Shown: positions 53,101 through 61,819 of the stretch, one piece after another
Position numbering within the stretch: position 1 is the first letter of the stretch
Layout: every line of letters begins with the position of its first letter
Assembly: GCA_016713035.1 (NCBI GenBank)
Contig: JADJPW010000003.1
Span: forward strand, 124,001-188,000
Length of the DNA: 64,000 bases
Source of the DNA: Verrucomicrobiaceae bacterium
Lineage (GTDB): Bacteria; Verrucomicrobiota; Verrucomicrobiia; Verrucomicrobiales; Verrucomicrobiaceae
Direction of reading: 5' to 3'
Program-made: the position numbers and the translations under genes
The notes under the pieces: generated by a model
The model's input: the letters and a program-made list of their open reading frames with translations, nothing else
The model's database searches: none
Told to the model about the DNA's origin: nothing

Positions 53101-53118
53101 ATCGCTCTCGAACCCTAG
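50101..53118 (+). CDS. Secreted protein with fourteen 50-residue repeats
   Basis: 1005 residues. A signal peptide (RAWALGSLLLTTAVLPAQ) is followed by an N-terminal domain of about 150 residues (LLNYQGRVAVGTVNFEGTGQ; LPVTKGLYSVLLGD; RIAAVGYAMMADNVKDG). Next is a short repetitive stretch reminiscent of tail-fibre or trimeric-stalk sequence (AVGTTQLAANAVEAGNIATG, GAVGSTQIATGAVGTAQLGD) and a small beta-rich domain. From residue about 285 to the end there are 14 repeats of about 50 residues following the pattern VGxxTSLAVVNGNPAISYYD then xTNxDLKYVRATDxxGTTW, likely blades or strands of a large beta-propeller or solenoid. I do not recognise the repeat as a named family. The protein is presumably exported to the surface. 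The next gene follows 40 bp later on the same strand. Confidence 0.85.
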   Translation: MKITTRAWALGSLLLTTAVLPAQVPQLLNYQGRVAVGTVNFEGTGQFKFALVNGDGSTVYWGNAADLAPADGVPDASVSLPVTKGLYSVLLGDTSPPLNMTAIPASVWANADVRLRVWFNDGVNGTQLLTPDQRIAAVGYAMMADNVKDGAITAVKIAAGAVGTTQLAANAVEAGNIATGAVGSTQIATGAVGTAQLGDGSITAAKMLKPMRSGSISSSSIALTPMGGDFTVTFNPPFTTPPRVTLTLETTAGSTASTARVFLTSKSAADFSATVSSGITPTTLDVGTGVVGNYISHAIVSGNPAISYYDVSNGDLKYMRALDANGTIWGAPVTVDSIGDVGRHTSLAVVSGAPAISYYDATNRDLKFIRANDATGTTWSSQFSIRVIDSTNNEGQFTSLAVVNGNPAISYHDVTNGDLNYVRATNTSGKTWGAPLTLDSTGLVGLDTSLAVVNGNPAISYHDFTNSDLKYVRATDASGTTWGTSLTLDSTGSVGRHSSLTVVNGNPAISYYDFTNSDLKYLRATDADGTIWAASLTLDSTGIVGHDTSLAVVNGNPAISYYDATNTNLKYVRATDVSGTAWSTPVTSNGDSADRVGQFSALLVVGGNPAICYFDSTNGNLKFVRSSNVNGTSWGTPLALDTGMNGNVGQFTSQAIVNGHPAVSYYDVTNGDLKYVRATDPVGTNWGVALTIDSTGDVGQSSSLAVINGNPAICYHDTTNGDLKYVRANDPNGTTWGLPVVIDDNSQFPSLMMITGFVPGVSYYRNSTLNYIRALDINGATWDARVVVDATGNVGEYSSQKMVDGFPAISYYDRTNGNLKFVRSMSNQGLGWGTLRTIDNSTDNVGLFTSLEFINGIPAISYNNDTTDDLKFIRANDSTGSSWSTSITVDSAGRVGQFTSLAVINGNPAISYFHDNGIPISFGDNGQIKYVQALNPSGTTWTTPLFLDSTLGMGQYTSMVSVNGTAGISYYDSSKGELKYLRLPDASGLDLTMAPFTIHWIALEP

Positions 53119-53158
53119 GACCTGTCACCCCGCCGCTGCATTCAAACATTTACCTACC

Positions 53159-54067
53159 ATGAAATACACACCATTCGTATCGGCAATGATCTTGTCATGG
53201 GTGACGACCAACGCTGGAGCCGAGCCTAGCACTTCCACGAATTACGCCGTGCCCACCGCTACTAATGACGCCGGAGGCCAACGTGCAACCAGCGCCATCT
53301 ACACGCATGACGGCAGCCTCGGCGGGATCTCAGGCATTTCCACTTCCGCTAACGACACGGCGAAGCAAGGATATGTCGCTCAACTTACCGAAGTCACCGG
53401 CCTCACTCTCACCGCCGCCGAGCTGAATCTAAATGAAACCACCACCGCCCAGCTCTCCGCCTGGCAAACACTTGACGATGCATCTCTCCTCTCCGTCCCC
53501 GCTGCCAGCGTGGCGTGGAGCGTTGCCAGCGGCCCGCTCTCCAGCATCTCCTCCGGGGGCCTCACCACAGCAGATGTCGTCTTTGAAAACACCACCGCCA
53601 CCGCGCAAGGCGTCTTTGCTGGAAACACCGGAACCCTCAACCTCAACGTTGTGGACTCGTTGCCGGATAACTTCGGCACCTACGCTGGCGACAACTTGAG
53701 CGATACCTGGCAGGTGGAATATTTCGGCATGGACAATCCCCAAGCCGCCCCGCTGCTTGATCCCGACCACGATGGCTTCACTAACCATTTCGAATTCCAT
53801 GCGGGCATCATTCCCACGGACGGAACCTCTATTTTTCATATCAATATCCATTCCGTCCCCGGTCAGCCTCACCATCAACAAATCATTTTCAGCCCCCGCT
53901 ATGCTGGCCACACCTACACCGTGATGACTAGCACCGACCTCACACCCAACAGTTGGATTGCTCTCCCCGGAGGTACCATCATTGATTCTGGAGACGAACG
54001 CACCGTTCTCGATCCCAATGCCAACATTACGCGAAATTTCTACAAAGTTGAAATCAGCAAACCCTGA
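53159..54067 (+). CDS. Secreted hypothetical protein
   Basis: 302 residues. A signal peptide (MKYTPFVSAMILSWVTTNAGA) comes first, followed by a Thr/Ser-rich beta region (GLTLTAAELNLNETTTAQ). A segment DPDHDGFTNHFEFHAG resembles the Ca-loop-like DPDGDGLTNLQEFAF segment of giant B. The C-terminal domain (YAGHTYTVMTSTDLTPNSW, ending NITRNFYKVEISKP) looks like a short beta-sandwich that is widespread at the ends of verrucomicrobial secreted proteins, as I recall it. The gene is 40 bp downstream of the repeat protein, so the two are probably co-transcribed and may act together. The function is unknown. Convergent with the gene at 54267; the 200-bp gap has no evident gene. Confidence 0.8.
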   Translation: MKYTPFVSAMILSWVTTNAGAEPSTSTNYAVPTATNDAGGQRATSAIYTHDGSLGGISGISTSANDTAKQGYVAQLTEVTGLTLTAAELNLNETTTAQLSAWQTLDDASLLSVPAASVAWSVASGPLSSISSGGLTTADVVFENTTATAQGVFAGNTGTLNLNVVDSLPDNFGTYAGDNLSDTWQVEYFGMDNPQAAPLLDPDHDGFTNHFEFHAGIIPTDGTSIFHINIHSVPGQPHHQQIIFSPRYAGHTYTVMTSTDLTPNSWIALPGGTIIDSGDERTVLDPNANITRNFYKVEISKP

Positions 54068-54266
54068 AGTGCCGACGGCATCAAAGCCTGACGTAGCAGC
54101 GAGCAGGCGACATGGAGCATGTAAAATCAGGGGTTCCAGCGGCATTCCCTGGGTAAACCTGGATTATGCATTGGAGTAAGCGAACGGCGGTTGGCGAGCC
54201 TCGATTTGGCGGCGGCAATAGTTCGGCAGACGATGTCGGTGAAGAGGAAGGTGGTGATGGGGCGGT

Positions 54267-57002
54267 TCAGGGGCGTGCTGCAGCGGCAGTCTCGTGCAGT
54301 TCGAGCAAGCGAATCATGCCAGCGGGGACGGTCAGCTTGAGGCCTTGGTCGATCTCACCCAGGGCCTTCCCGGTGATCCGATCCGTGACTTGCCAGCGGC
54401 CGGGGATTTGGGCGTTCAGTCGCACGTCGCGGTCGGCGGGGTCGAGCCATCCCGAGTCGATGAGCGCGATGATGTATCGGCGTGGCGAGACTTCGATGAA
54501 TTGATGAAACACGCGGCCGGTCACGGCGAATGGAAGCGTTTTTGCGCCAGCGGCGAGGTCGGCGGTGAGCGCGGTGCGGGCCTCGGAGAGGGTGAAAGCT
54601 TTTCCGTTGCGGCTCAAGTGGTCGCCATCGGTGGTCCAGAGGGTGGTCCACGGACCATCGGCTCGCGGCGTGATGCCAGGGACGAGCGCGACGAAGCCGT
54701 GTGGCGTCGTCGTGACCAGATGCGACGGGTCGCGGCGTGTGCGGCCCCAGAGATAGGTGGAGACGTCGGTGGGTGGGAGCGGGGCCATGCCCCAGTAGCA
54801 GTCGAGCCGGTCGAAGGCCCAGGGTTTGCCATCGGTGCCATCGGCGGCCCACTGCTCTTCACGGTGGCCGTTGAGCCCGTGCTTGGTGAAGCGCTGGCTG
54901 GGTTTCTCCATCACCAACGCGACCGGGGAGATGGACCGCAACTGCTCTCGCTTGGGCGGGATGATCGCGCCTCGGCCGAGGAGGTGAAGAAACGTCGCGG
55001 TGCCTTCGGTGCCGACGCGCGACCAGCGGCCCGTGCTTGGTTCGACTTCACCATTGAGCATCATGAAGACGCGGGCTCCGAGCATCGCCTGTGAGACATA
55101 GTAGCGTAAGTGCGGGTGGCCAGTCATCGGGTATTCCCACTCCCAGCCGCGATTGAAGCTGAACCAGTCGGCCCCGCACCGACTGGCCCAGTCGTCCACT
55201 TGACCGTCGATCCACAGGCCGACTCGCGCGGCGAGATTGATGTCGGGACTGCGCGAGTTGCTGTCTTCCACCGAGGGCAGAATCACCGAGCGGTAGCGAC
55301 CATTGAAAATCAGCTCGCGCACTTTTGCGTCGGCGGGAAAACGTGACCACCAGATGTTTTTGTTGCGCAGGATGACCCTCTTCTTGTGTTCGAGACAGAG
55401 TTCCAAGATCGGCCTGATGTGGTGTTCCAAATAGTAGGGCAGAATGCTGGCGTCCTCGTCCTCGGCACTGACGAAGCCGATAAGCATCGTCGGTGCAGCC
55501 TTCAGCATCAGCGCCACCGTCGCGACTTCGAGATGCGGTGCGCATCCGTGGCCGACCTGGACCCAAAAAGGGCAGTGAGCCGCTTCGAAGCGCTTGGCTC
55601 CATCGACGATTTGCTCGCGAGTCAGGTCGTGGGCCAAACGCCGATCTCGGCCCCATGGCTGGCCGTCAGGACGCAGAAGCGCTGACTTTTCACCGGGCCA
55701 GAATGCCGTGGCGAAGCGCAGGCTCGGATACGGGAATCGCTTTTCGTAGTCCCGCACATCGGCCATCCACCGATCCAGTTTGCGTGGGTCCCAGCCGCTC
55801 CAGAGGTAATGCGAAACCACGATGTCGATGGGGCTATCCGTGCGCGGTCCGGGGTCGCCGTGCCAGGTCGCTGCGTCGGCGGCGAGTTGCGCGAGATTTG
55901 CGCCGATGTCGGCCATGACGCCACGGCGTTCAAGTCGTGCCAGGGATTCTTCCCAGCCGGGCGCGAAGGTCAGACGGTAAAGGTTGTCATCGCCGTTGGG
56001 GCTGGAGCCAAGGAGGATGCTGCCATAGGGCTTTCCGGGTGAATAGACGATGTCCGTGAATCCAAAAGGCATGGTCGCGTGGCCGAGTGATTTACCCTTC
56101 GCATCGAAAAGCCCGAGCTGCGGTCCTTCGAGAATGACGGTCTCGGCGCCGGGCTGATCCGTGAGATCGCCGGAAGTCACGAGGCGCATGTTATAGTGAG
56201 AATCGTAGCCGAGTTCCTTCAAGCTCGCCGGGAGCATGAACGACGGATGCAGACCGCCCTTCAAGCTGTAAGCACCGGGTTTCCACACGAACTCGGCGCT
56301 GCCGTCACCATCGAGGTCGGCGACGATGCCGTTGGCGTTCTTCACGCTCATCAGCGGATCGCCGGGCTTCTTGGCCTTCGCGATTTTGTCCGGGAGTTGG
56401 GTGAGCGTGGGACCTTTGAAGAAGAGTAGGTCTTGCCGCGAAGGACCGTTGATCAGAAGCGCAGCCACCTCATCGGTGCCGTCGCCGTGGAAGTCGCCAG
56501 CACGCAGAATACGGACGATGCCGTTGACGGGTTGGTCGTGGAGCTTGGTGCCGTCCGCAGAGAAAACGACGATCTGCCGGGAAACACCGCCAGCCAACAC
56601 GACTGGGGTCTTGCCGTCGAGTTTGGCAACGGCCACCTGATAGACCGGGGCCACGAGGTCCTGTTTCCAGCGCAGTTTACCGTCAGACGAGAAAACGTAA
56701 ACCGAGCCATCCGCACTCGCGGCGATGATTTCATCGCGCCCATCGCCATCGAGATCGCCCGCCGCGAGATCGAACACGAAACCGCCGACCGCCGCATCCC
56801 AGCGATGCATGCCATCGGCGGCGAAGGCGCAGACGCGATTGTCGTAGGTCGAGCCGACGATTTCCTTCGCGGCGGGATTGCCATCGAGCTCCGCGACGGC
56901 CAGTCGGTAGATATTGCGACCGTGGGTGGGAATCGTCTCCACATTGGCCATCGACCAAGCTACACTGGCGGTGAAGAGGAATGAGATGAGGAGAGCTTTC
57001 AT
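54267..57002 (-). CDS. Secreted beta-propeller/glycan-active protein (GH150-like?)
   Basis: 911 residues. A signal peptide of about 19 residues (MKALLISFLFTASVAWSMA) is followed by a beta-propeller of VCBS/PQQ-type repeats to about residue 340 (AAGDLDGDGRDEIIAASADG, DLDGDGSAEFVWKPG). The catalytic-like half contains IVVSHYLWSGWDPRKLDRWM, FWVQVGHGCAPHLEV, LIGFVSAEDEDASILPYYLE, DWFSFNRGWEWEYPMTGH and a beta-rich tail. This propeller-plus-enzyme arrangement resembles the large lambda-carrageenase family GH150 as I remember it; the similarity is architectural and not verified. The acidic pairs (EDED, EWE) are candidate catalytic residues. It is the last gene of an operon with two other glycan-active genes and an HxlR regulator. 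Confidence 0.65.
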   Translation of the reverse strand: MKALLISFLFTASVAWSMANVETIPTHGRNIYRLAVAELDGNPAAKEIVGSTYDNRVCAFAADGMHRWDAAVGGFVFDLAAGDLDGDGRDEIIAASADGSVYVFSSDGKLRWKQDLVAPVYQVAVAKLDGKTPVVLAGGVSRQIVVFSADGTKLHDQPVNGIVRILRAGDFHGDGTDEVAALLINGPSRQDLLFFKGPTLTQLPDKIAKAKKPGDPLMSVKNANGIVADLDGDGSAEFVWKPGAYSLKGGLHPSFMLPASLKELGYDSHYNMRLVTSGDLTDQPGAETVILEGPQLGLFDAKGKSLGHATMPFGFTDIVYSPGKPYGSILLGSSPNGDDNLYRLTFAPGWEESLARLERRGVMADIGANLAQLAADAATWHGDPGPRTDSPIDIVVSHYLWSGWDPRKLDRWMADVRDYEKRFPYPSLRFATAFWPGEKSALLRPDGQPWGRDRRLAHDLTREQIVDGAKRFEAAHCPFWVQVGHGCAPHLEVATVALMLKAAPTMLIGFVSAEDEDASILPYYLEHHIRPILELCLEHKKRVILRNKNIWWSRFPADAKVRELIFNGRYRSVILPSVEDSNSRSPDINLAARVGLWIDGQVDDWASRCGADWFSFNRGWEWEYPMTGHPHLRYYVSQAMLGARVFMMLNGEVEPSTGRWSRVGTEGTATFLHLLGRGAIIPPKREQLRSISPVALVMEKPSQRFTKHGLNGHREEQWAADGTDGKPWAFDRLDCYWGMAPLPPTDVSTYLWGRTRRDPSHLVTTTPHGFVALVPGITPRADGPWTTLWTTDGDHLSRNGKAFTLSEARTALTADLAAGAKTLPFAVTGRVFHQFIEVSPRRYIIALIDSGWLDPADRDVRLNAQIPGRWQVTDRITGKALGEIDQGLKLTVPAGMIRLLELHETAAAARP

Positions 57003-57061
57003 GATGGAAAGGGATGATCGTGTGAGCCGGCTCGGTGCTCCTTGTTATTCAGCGTTTTTCA

Positions 57062-59692
57062 TCAGGGCGCGAGATCGAGGCGGTAGGTTTCTAGGCGCTG
57101 GGCGGGGAGGGTGACTTCAAGCTGTCCGTTCACGAGCTGCAGGTCGGAGCGCTTCGTCTCAAGGTGCGTCAGGGCTTGTGCAGATCGCAGCGGTTGCGGG
57201 AGGGTTAGCTTCACGTGTGAGCTGTTGCTGCCTTGATTCCATAGCCGTGCGACGAGGCCGTGCTCGATACCGTCTTCATGCACTTTCAGCGCCCAGAGCA
57301 TGACTTCGGGATCACTGACGCTGATGAGAGAATACTCGGTCTCGGGGTAAGGCGTGGGGCTGTCTTTGCTGATGATGGGCGCGGTGATGAAGGGATTCTG
57401 GTGCTCCAGGGCGAAACGCATCGCACTGGCCTGCTGGTAGCCGGTGTGGGCACGCAGACCGAATCGCTGAAGAAAGTAGTGATGCCCATTCTGCGCGTGG
57501 ATGCCGAGATTGGGGCCGTCCACCTGACCACCAGCTAAAAAGTGAATCTGTGGTGTAGCTGTATCTAGATTTAACGGGGTGCTGCTACCGAGGCGAGCAA
57601 AGGACAGATCAGGACTGGAGATGGTGATGCCATGGCCACCAGCGCTCATGTCGGCGAAGTGATTCACCGTGACGTAGTCGTAGCGTGCGTGGCTATTGGC
57701 ATAGTCGCCACCTTGGGACTGCGGCTTGTCCAGGATGATGGCACCGACTTCCTCGGTGTGGACGCTGGGATCGGTGAGCGCGAGGCTGAAGGCCCAGTGG
57801 CGCACGTTGCTGAAGTTCTCCGTGAGTTCATTCTCGATGTCGATGCGGTCGCTGTCGCGGTAGAGTGTGATGTGTGTGGTATGAGCGAGAGCAGCCTCGC
57901 TGCGGGCACGCACCGTGACGGAGACGGGGCCGCGATTCACAATCTCGAGCGCAGCACCATCGTCGGAGCTGGCGGCGAAATCATTGAGCTTCCATCCGTC
58001 CAGAGTGGCAGCGAGTTCGGTGTGGCCGTGCAGTTTATCCACAAGGCTGCGGATGGCTCCATCTCGCTCCACGACGAGTTTGAGTGCGGCATTCTCCAAT
58101 ACGTTATCGGTGATGGTGGCGGCGTCATTGGGGACGTCTGCGCCCTTACCAGTGATGATCTCATAGACTTTGTAGCCAGCGCTGGGCACATCGCTGGCGA
58201 GGATGCGCAGGTGGGGTGCTCCGTGGATTTTGATGAGCTGATGCGGTGTGTCCTTGCCTGTCGTGAGATCGCGCACATGCACCTCGCTGGAGCCTGTGTA
58301 AGGGTGGTCAGCATGTTGAGTGCGCTTCCAGCCGAGGGGATTGCAGACGAGGAAACGCTTGGCATTCTCGGGGCGTGGGATCATCCCGCCGAGACGCACC
58401 AATGCCTCTCCCATGATGGAGTCCACATAGGATTCGATTTGCTCAACGAGTAGCTCTTGCCACGCAGCACGCTGCGCACGCGAGATGACGCCGTCAGCCG
58501 TCCAGTTGTGCTCCCAATACAGCCCGATGGCTTGAAAGGCACGGTCCCGCGCTGGTGCGTGGCGCTGCATGAAGGCGGGATACTTCCGATAAACCAACGC
58601 GGTCAGCAGCTCTGCGGTGCGGAGCTTTTCGATGGCGCGTTTGGCTCGCGCAGTGGTCTCTGACATGGAGGCGGAGTAGAGGTCCCACTCGTTGCCATAG
58701 GTGAGGGATTGGTTCGGCAATGATGCGCCGTGCGTCTTTTCGAAGTCGATGAAGAAGTCTTGCTCATTGGAGACGATGACCTGCCGGGTATCATCGCTCA
58801 TCTGTTGTGCGATGAGAGAAAAGGGATCGCGATAGACAGAGGACACCAGTTTGTGCAGCCCAGGCACGCCAGGGATAACAGGCGGTGGTTTGACGCCGGA
58901 TTTCCTCGCGAGATCATCGCCACCGAAGCCGAAGACACCTGCCACGCGATACGGAGCACGAGTCTTTGGGTCCACATAGCGGGAGAGGAAATCGGGGTCG
59001 CGGTCCACATGCTCGACGGCCTTCACGGGGTCCGATCCTTCATAATACGTGCCAATGTCGCCATCGTGTGAATACCACTTCAAAAGCAGTCTTTGGCCAT
59101 CCTTACCCGTCCACCAGTAGATCTCATGCTCGCGGTGACCGAGTGCTTTCTTATCCATCCGCGTCGCGCAGGCGCAGACACCACGCCAGGAGAATCGCGC
59201 ACCGCTGCCAGCGAACAGGGAGGCGAGCCCAAGCGGCAGCGTCTGGTTCTCCATCGCCACGGCGAGATCAAACTTCAGCCCATGCTGCCGCTCCATGCGG
59301 CCTGCATCATACATGCCGCGTAGCACGGCCTCGAGCGGCTGCCCGCCATAGCAGGAGACGACCTGATTCATCGGAACGCTGATGCTGCCGTCTTTGATCC
59401 GCGCCACGAGGCGTGCGAACTCCGCTGGCGTCTTCTTCTGCTGGTAAGCATGCAGCCAGCAGAAGCCATCGCAGTTGAAGCGATGCCGATACATAGGCGG
59501 GTTCGCCGCTGTCTCATCTGCCGCCTTGAGATGGTGGTCCAGCATCTCGACGAACACACGATCATAGGTGTCCGCGTCAGCCGTCCACATGAGGTCCGTG
59601 TGATCGTCCTCAGCGAGATAGATGCGCTTCGGCTCCACCGCCCATGCAGAGAGGAGCGAGCATAGGATGGCGAGGCATAGTGTGAGTCTCAT
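57062..59692 (-). CDS. Secreted GH38-like alpha-mannosidase/DUF5054-type protein
   Basis: About 876 residues from MRLTLCLAILCSLLSAWA; the frame opens 51 codons upstream, but this ATG begins a signal peptide. The N-terminal catalytic domain carries the metal-binding HTD in AEDDHTDLMWTADADTYDR and the segment HREHEIYWWTGKDGQRLLLK typical of GH38-like proteins. In the region where GH38 enzymes place the nucleophile Asp, this protein reads VAMENQTLPLGLASLFAGSG, so the catalytic residue is unclear. A beta-sandwich C-terminal half follows (FSNVRHWAFSLALTDP). The operon context suggests degradation of a mannose-containing or acidic glycan. Whether it is an active mannosidase is uncertain. Confidence 0.72.
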   Translation of the reverse strand: MRLTLCLAILCSLLSAWAVEPKRIYLAEDDHTDLMWTADADTYDRVFVEMLDHHLKAADETAANPPMYRHRFNCDGFCWLHAYQQKKTPAEFARLVARIKDGSISVPMNQVVSCYGGQPLEAVLRGMYDAGRMERQHGLKFDLAVAMENQTLPLGLASLFAGSGARFSWRGVCACATRMDKKALGHREHEIYWWTGKDGQRLLLKWYSHDGDIGTYYEGSDPVKAVEHVDRDPDFLSRYVDPKTRAPYRVAGVFGFGGDDLARKSGVKPPPVIPGVPGLHKLVSSVYRDPFSLIAQQMSDDTRQVIVSNEQDFFIDFEKTHGASLPNQSLTYGNEWDLYSASMSETTARAKRAIEKLRTAELLTALVYRKYPAFMQRHAPARDRAFQAIGLYWEHNWTADGVISRAQRAAWQELLVEQIESYVDSIMGEALVRLGGMIPRPENAKRFLVCNPLGWKRTQHADHPYTGSSEVHVRDLTTGKDTPHQLIKIHGAPHLRILASDVPSAGYKVYEIITGKGADVPNDAATITDNVLENAALKLVVERDGAIRSLVDKLHGHTELAATLDGWKLNDFAASSDDGAALEIVNRGPVSVTVRARSEAALAHTTHITLYRDSDRIDIENELTENFSNVRHWAFSLALTDPSVHTEEVGAIILDKPQSQGGDYANSHARYDYVTVNHFADMSAGGHGITISSPDLSFARLGSSTPLNLDTATPQIHFLAGGQVDGPNLGIHAQNGHHYFLQRFGLRAHTGYQQASAMRFALEHQNPFITAPIISKDSPTPYPETEYSLISVSDPEVMLWALKVHEDGIEHGLVARLWNQGSNSSHVKLTLPQPLRSAQALTHLETKRSDLQLVNGQLEVTLPAQRLETYRLDLAP

Positions 59693-59733
59693 GACAGCGA
59701 GTGATGTGGCAAACGGTCGTGGCGAATCTCGCT

Positions 59734-60966
59734 TCATTTGGAGATTTGATACAAACGTTCCAGAACCTCGTGATTTGTCGTGGTGATGGCTTTGAGGAGC
59801 ACCGGATAGGGTTCGCCAGCGGGATCGAGGATGCCTTGCTTCCATCCAGCAGGCGGGCCGTCCTGAAAGATGCGAGAGGCCAACTGGCAGCGATTGTAGC
59901 CAATCATGAATGGCTCGGCAAAGGCAGCGCGGAGATAGCTGGCGTAGAGCGCGGCAGACTCAGCTTCGTTCTTCAAAGCACGGCCGAGCACCCTCTGCGT
60001 GGCCGGGGTGATGAAGTTGGCGACGTGGTCGGCGTTGATGATGGGCTTGCCAGTGCGCTGGTGGAGATCGCGATAAAACGCAGCGTCAAAATCACCATCG
60101 AGCTGTGCTGCGATGACGGGGAAGTGTTTCGCCGAACATTCCACTACGGGTAAAAAAAGACGTGTTCCAGCAAACCGCTCACCAAGCACAAGATGGTGCG
60201 GATCATGGCGGCGGAAGGCCTCAGCGGTGAGGCGATAGCATTGATCCGCGATCTCGACGGTGAAGGCGAGTTCAGCCACCTGGATATCCGCCGCGCCTGT
60301 GATGGCCTTTTCATACGCCAGCCAGCCGGGAGAGCCGGGCGGCAATTTGCGAAAGAAGGACAACCAACTCACTCCACTTTTCTTCTCTTCGTTCTCAAGG
60401 TAAGCCATGTCGCCCCAGCGCGGCAGATCCACGAGGTAGTGGCCGAGCAGGAAGCGATTCTCACGCAGAGGCCGACAATGCTCCGCGACTCTTTTATCCA
60501 AGTCTGCGGCGAACTCGGGAGCAAACACATCCACATACTCCGGCGGCCCAGAAACAGTCACACCCGAGGTATTGGTCTGCTTAAATCCGGTGGAGAAAGG
60601 CATGGTCTGACGCACATGAACCGGCGCATCGTAACCTGCGTAGTTAAAGCCCCAACTGCGCACCATCTTCTCCACATGCGCCGCCGCCTCCTTCACGCTG
60701 CCGTGATGGCGTTCCTTCACGAGGTCACGCTCCCCAGGGCGCAGTTTTTGATTCCCACCACCGAAGTAGGTGCCGATGTGATTCACACCTATGGGGATGA
60801 ATCCGTTTCCCTCCGGTGTGATGAAGAACCAGCGTCCCTTCACCTCCTCCAAATGGAACCAACCCGTGGCTTTGCCTTTGATAGACGTGGAACCGCCGTA
60901 GAGATCAAAGTCCTGAGCGTGCAGGCTTATCGCCAAAGTTAGAAGAAGGGTGAGGGCGCTTTTCAT
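59734..60966 (-). CDS. Secreted agarase-like clan GH-A glycoside hydrolase
   Basis: About 410 residues from MKSALTLLLTLAISLHAQ, a signal peptide start; the frame opens 13 codons earlier. The N-terminal strand block GRWFFITPEGNGFIPIGVNH matches the start of beta-agarase-like and related TIM-barrel hydrolases. LVLGERFAG and the late FMIGYNRCQLASRIFQDGPP occupy the places where agarase-type enzymes carry conserved catalytic or substrate residues, and DPAGEPYPVLLKAI ends the barrel. Neither the exact family nor the substrate is settled. It lies 41 bp upstream of the GH38-like gene on the same strand, just after the HxlR regulator, with tight spacing indicating one operon. Confidence 0.7.
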   Translation of the reverse strand: MKSALTLLLTLAISLHAQDFDLYGGSTSIKGKATGWFHLEEVKGRWFFITPEGNGFIPIGVNHIGTYFGGGNQKLRPGERDLVKERHHGSVKEAAAHVEKMVRSWGFNYAGYDAPVHVRQTMPFSTGFKQTNTSGVTVSGPPEYVDVFAPEFAADLDKRVAEHCRPLRENRFLLGHYLVDLPRWGDMAYLENEEKKSGVSWLSFFRKLPPGSPGWLAYEKAITGAADIQVAELAFTVEIADQCYRLTAEAFRRHDPHHLVLGERFAGTRLFLPVVECSAKHFPVIAAQLDGDFDAAFYRDLHQRTGKPIINADHVANFITPATQRVLGRALKNEAESAALYASYLRAAFAEPFMIGYNRCQLASRIFQDGPPAGWKQGILDPAGEPYPVLLKAITTTNHEVLERLYQISK

Positions 60967-60979
60967 GATGTGTTTCTCG

Positions 60980-61333
60980 CTAGTGCTCAGCACCATGCTC
61001 CTCATCCAGATCGCGGATGTTTTCGATGATGGCGTTCAGCTTCGTGCCTGTGGCGGTGAGTGCATACTCGGTGCGCGGCACCTTGCCTGCAATCTCCGAG
61101 CGCGTGATGAGGCGATAGTCCATGAGCTTGCGCAGTCTTTCATTGAGCACCTTCGTCGAGATGCCAGGAATAAAGCGCTCCAGTTGCCCAGGACGTGACA
61201 CACCGCGTCCGATCGCTGCCAGCACAGCGGCAGACCATTTGCAGCCCACCACATCTTCGAGCCGCCGATACGCTGTGCGCTCGGCCAGCGGCAGGTGTCC
61301 AGGTTTCTTCTTGGTAGCAGCTTTTGGTTTCAT
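60980..61333 (-). CDS. HxlR-family transcriptional regulator
   Basis: 117 residues from MKPKAATKKKPGHLPLAERT. The winged-helix core is clear: GCKWSAAVLAAIGRGVSRPG, PGISTKVLNERLRKLMDYRL, the wing SEIAGKVPRTEYALTATG and the C-terminal helix LNAIIENIRDL. The single Cys (Cys31) sits at the conserved N-terminal position that senses aldehydes or redox state in several HxlR proteins. It is the first gene of the glycan operon (13 bp before the agarase-like gene) and divergent from a thioredoxin-like gene, with about 170 bp between. Autoregulation of the operon is a reasonable inference. Confidence 0.9.
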   Translation of the reverse strand: MKPKAATKKKPGHLPLAERTAYRRLEDVVGCKWSAAVLAAIGRGVSRPGQLERFIPGISTKVLNERLRKLMDYRLITRSEIAGKVPRTEYALTATGTKLNAIIENIRDLDEEHGAEH

Positions 61334-61504
61334 GGTCGCTCGTAGCATCCGCGCTGTTTTTTAGCCAGCAGGCACAAAACGGTGCCCACCCACGCAATAG
61401 TGCCCTCTTTCGCGATTTCACATCCGGCATTCTGATGGCGGCGACATCCGATGCATCACGCAGCGGCCTGTCATTCAACCCACCAAACATCAGAACACAT
61501 CCAC

Positions 61505-61741
61505 ATGAAAACCAAAGCCACCTTCTACCACGCAGGCTGCCCCGTCTGCGTCGCTGCTGAACAAAACGTCGCCGCTGCACTCGATGGCAACCGCTACGAT
61601 GTCGAGATCGTCCACCTTGGCAGCGCCAAGGATCGCGTCGCTGAAGCCGAAGCCGCCGGGGTGAAATCCGTGCCTGCTCTCGTCATCGGCGGAGCCGCGT
61701 ATCACATCAATTTTGGCGCAGACCTCAGTGTGCTGAAGTAA
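61505..61741 (+). CDS. Small thioredoxin/glutaredoxin-like protein
   Basis: 78 residues from MKTKATFYHAGCPVCVAAEQ. The redox motif CPVC (Cys12, Cys15) sits just after the first strand, and the cis-Pro region reads VKSVPALVIGGAAYHINFG, typical of a compact thioredoxin fold. No signal peptide is present, so it is cytoplasmic. The frame opens 18 codons earlier, but this ATG begins the first strand. It is divergent from the HxlR-headed operon, with a shared upstream region; HxlR proteins often sense thiol stress, so co-regulation is plausible. Confidence 0.85.
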   Translation: MKTKATFYHAGCPVCVAAEQNVAAALDGNRYDVEIVHLGSAKDRVAEAEAAGVKSVPALVIGGAAYHINFGADLSVLK

Positions 61742-61819
61742 CCCCCCGTCAAAGACTCCTGTGTCGCAGCCGCCAGACGGTCCATCCTGGCGCTGTGGCA
61801 CAGGCTGGATGTCGGCATC

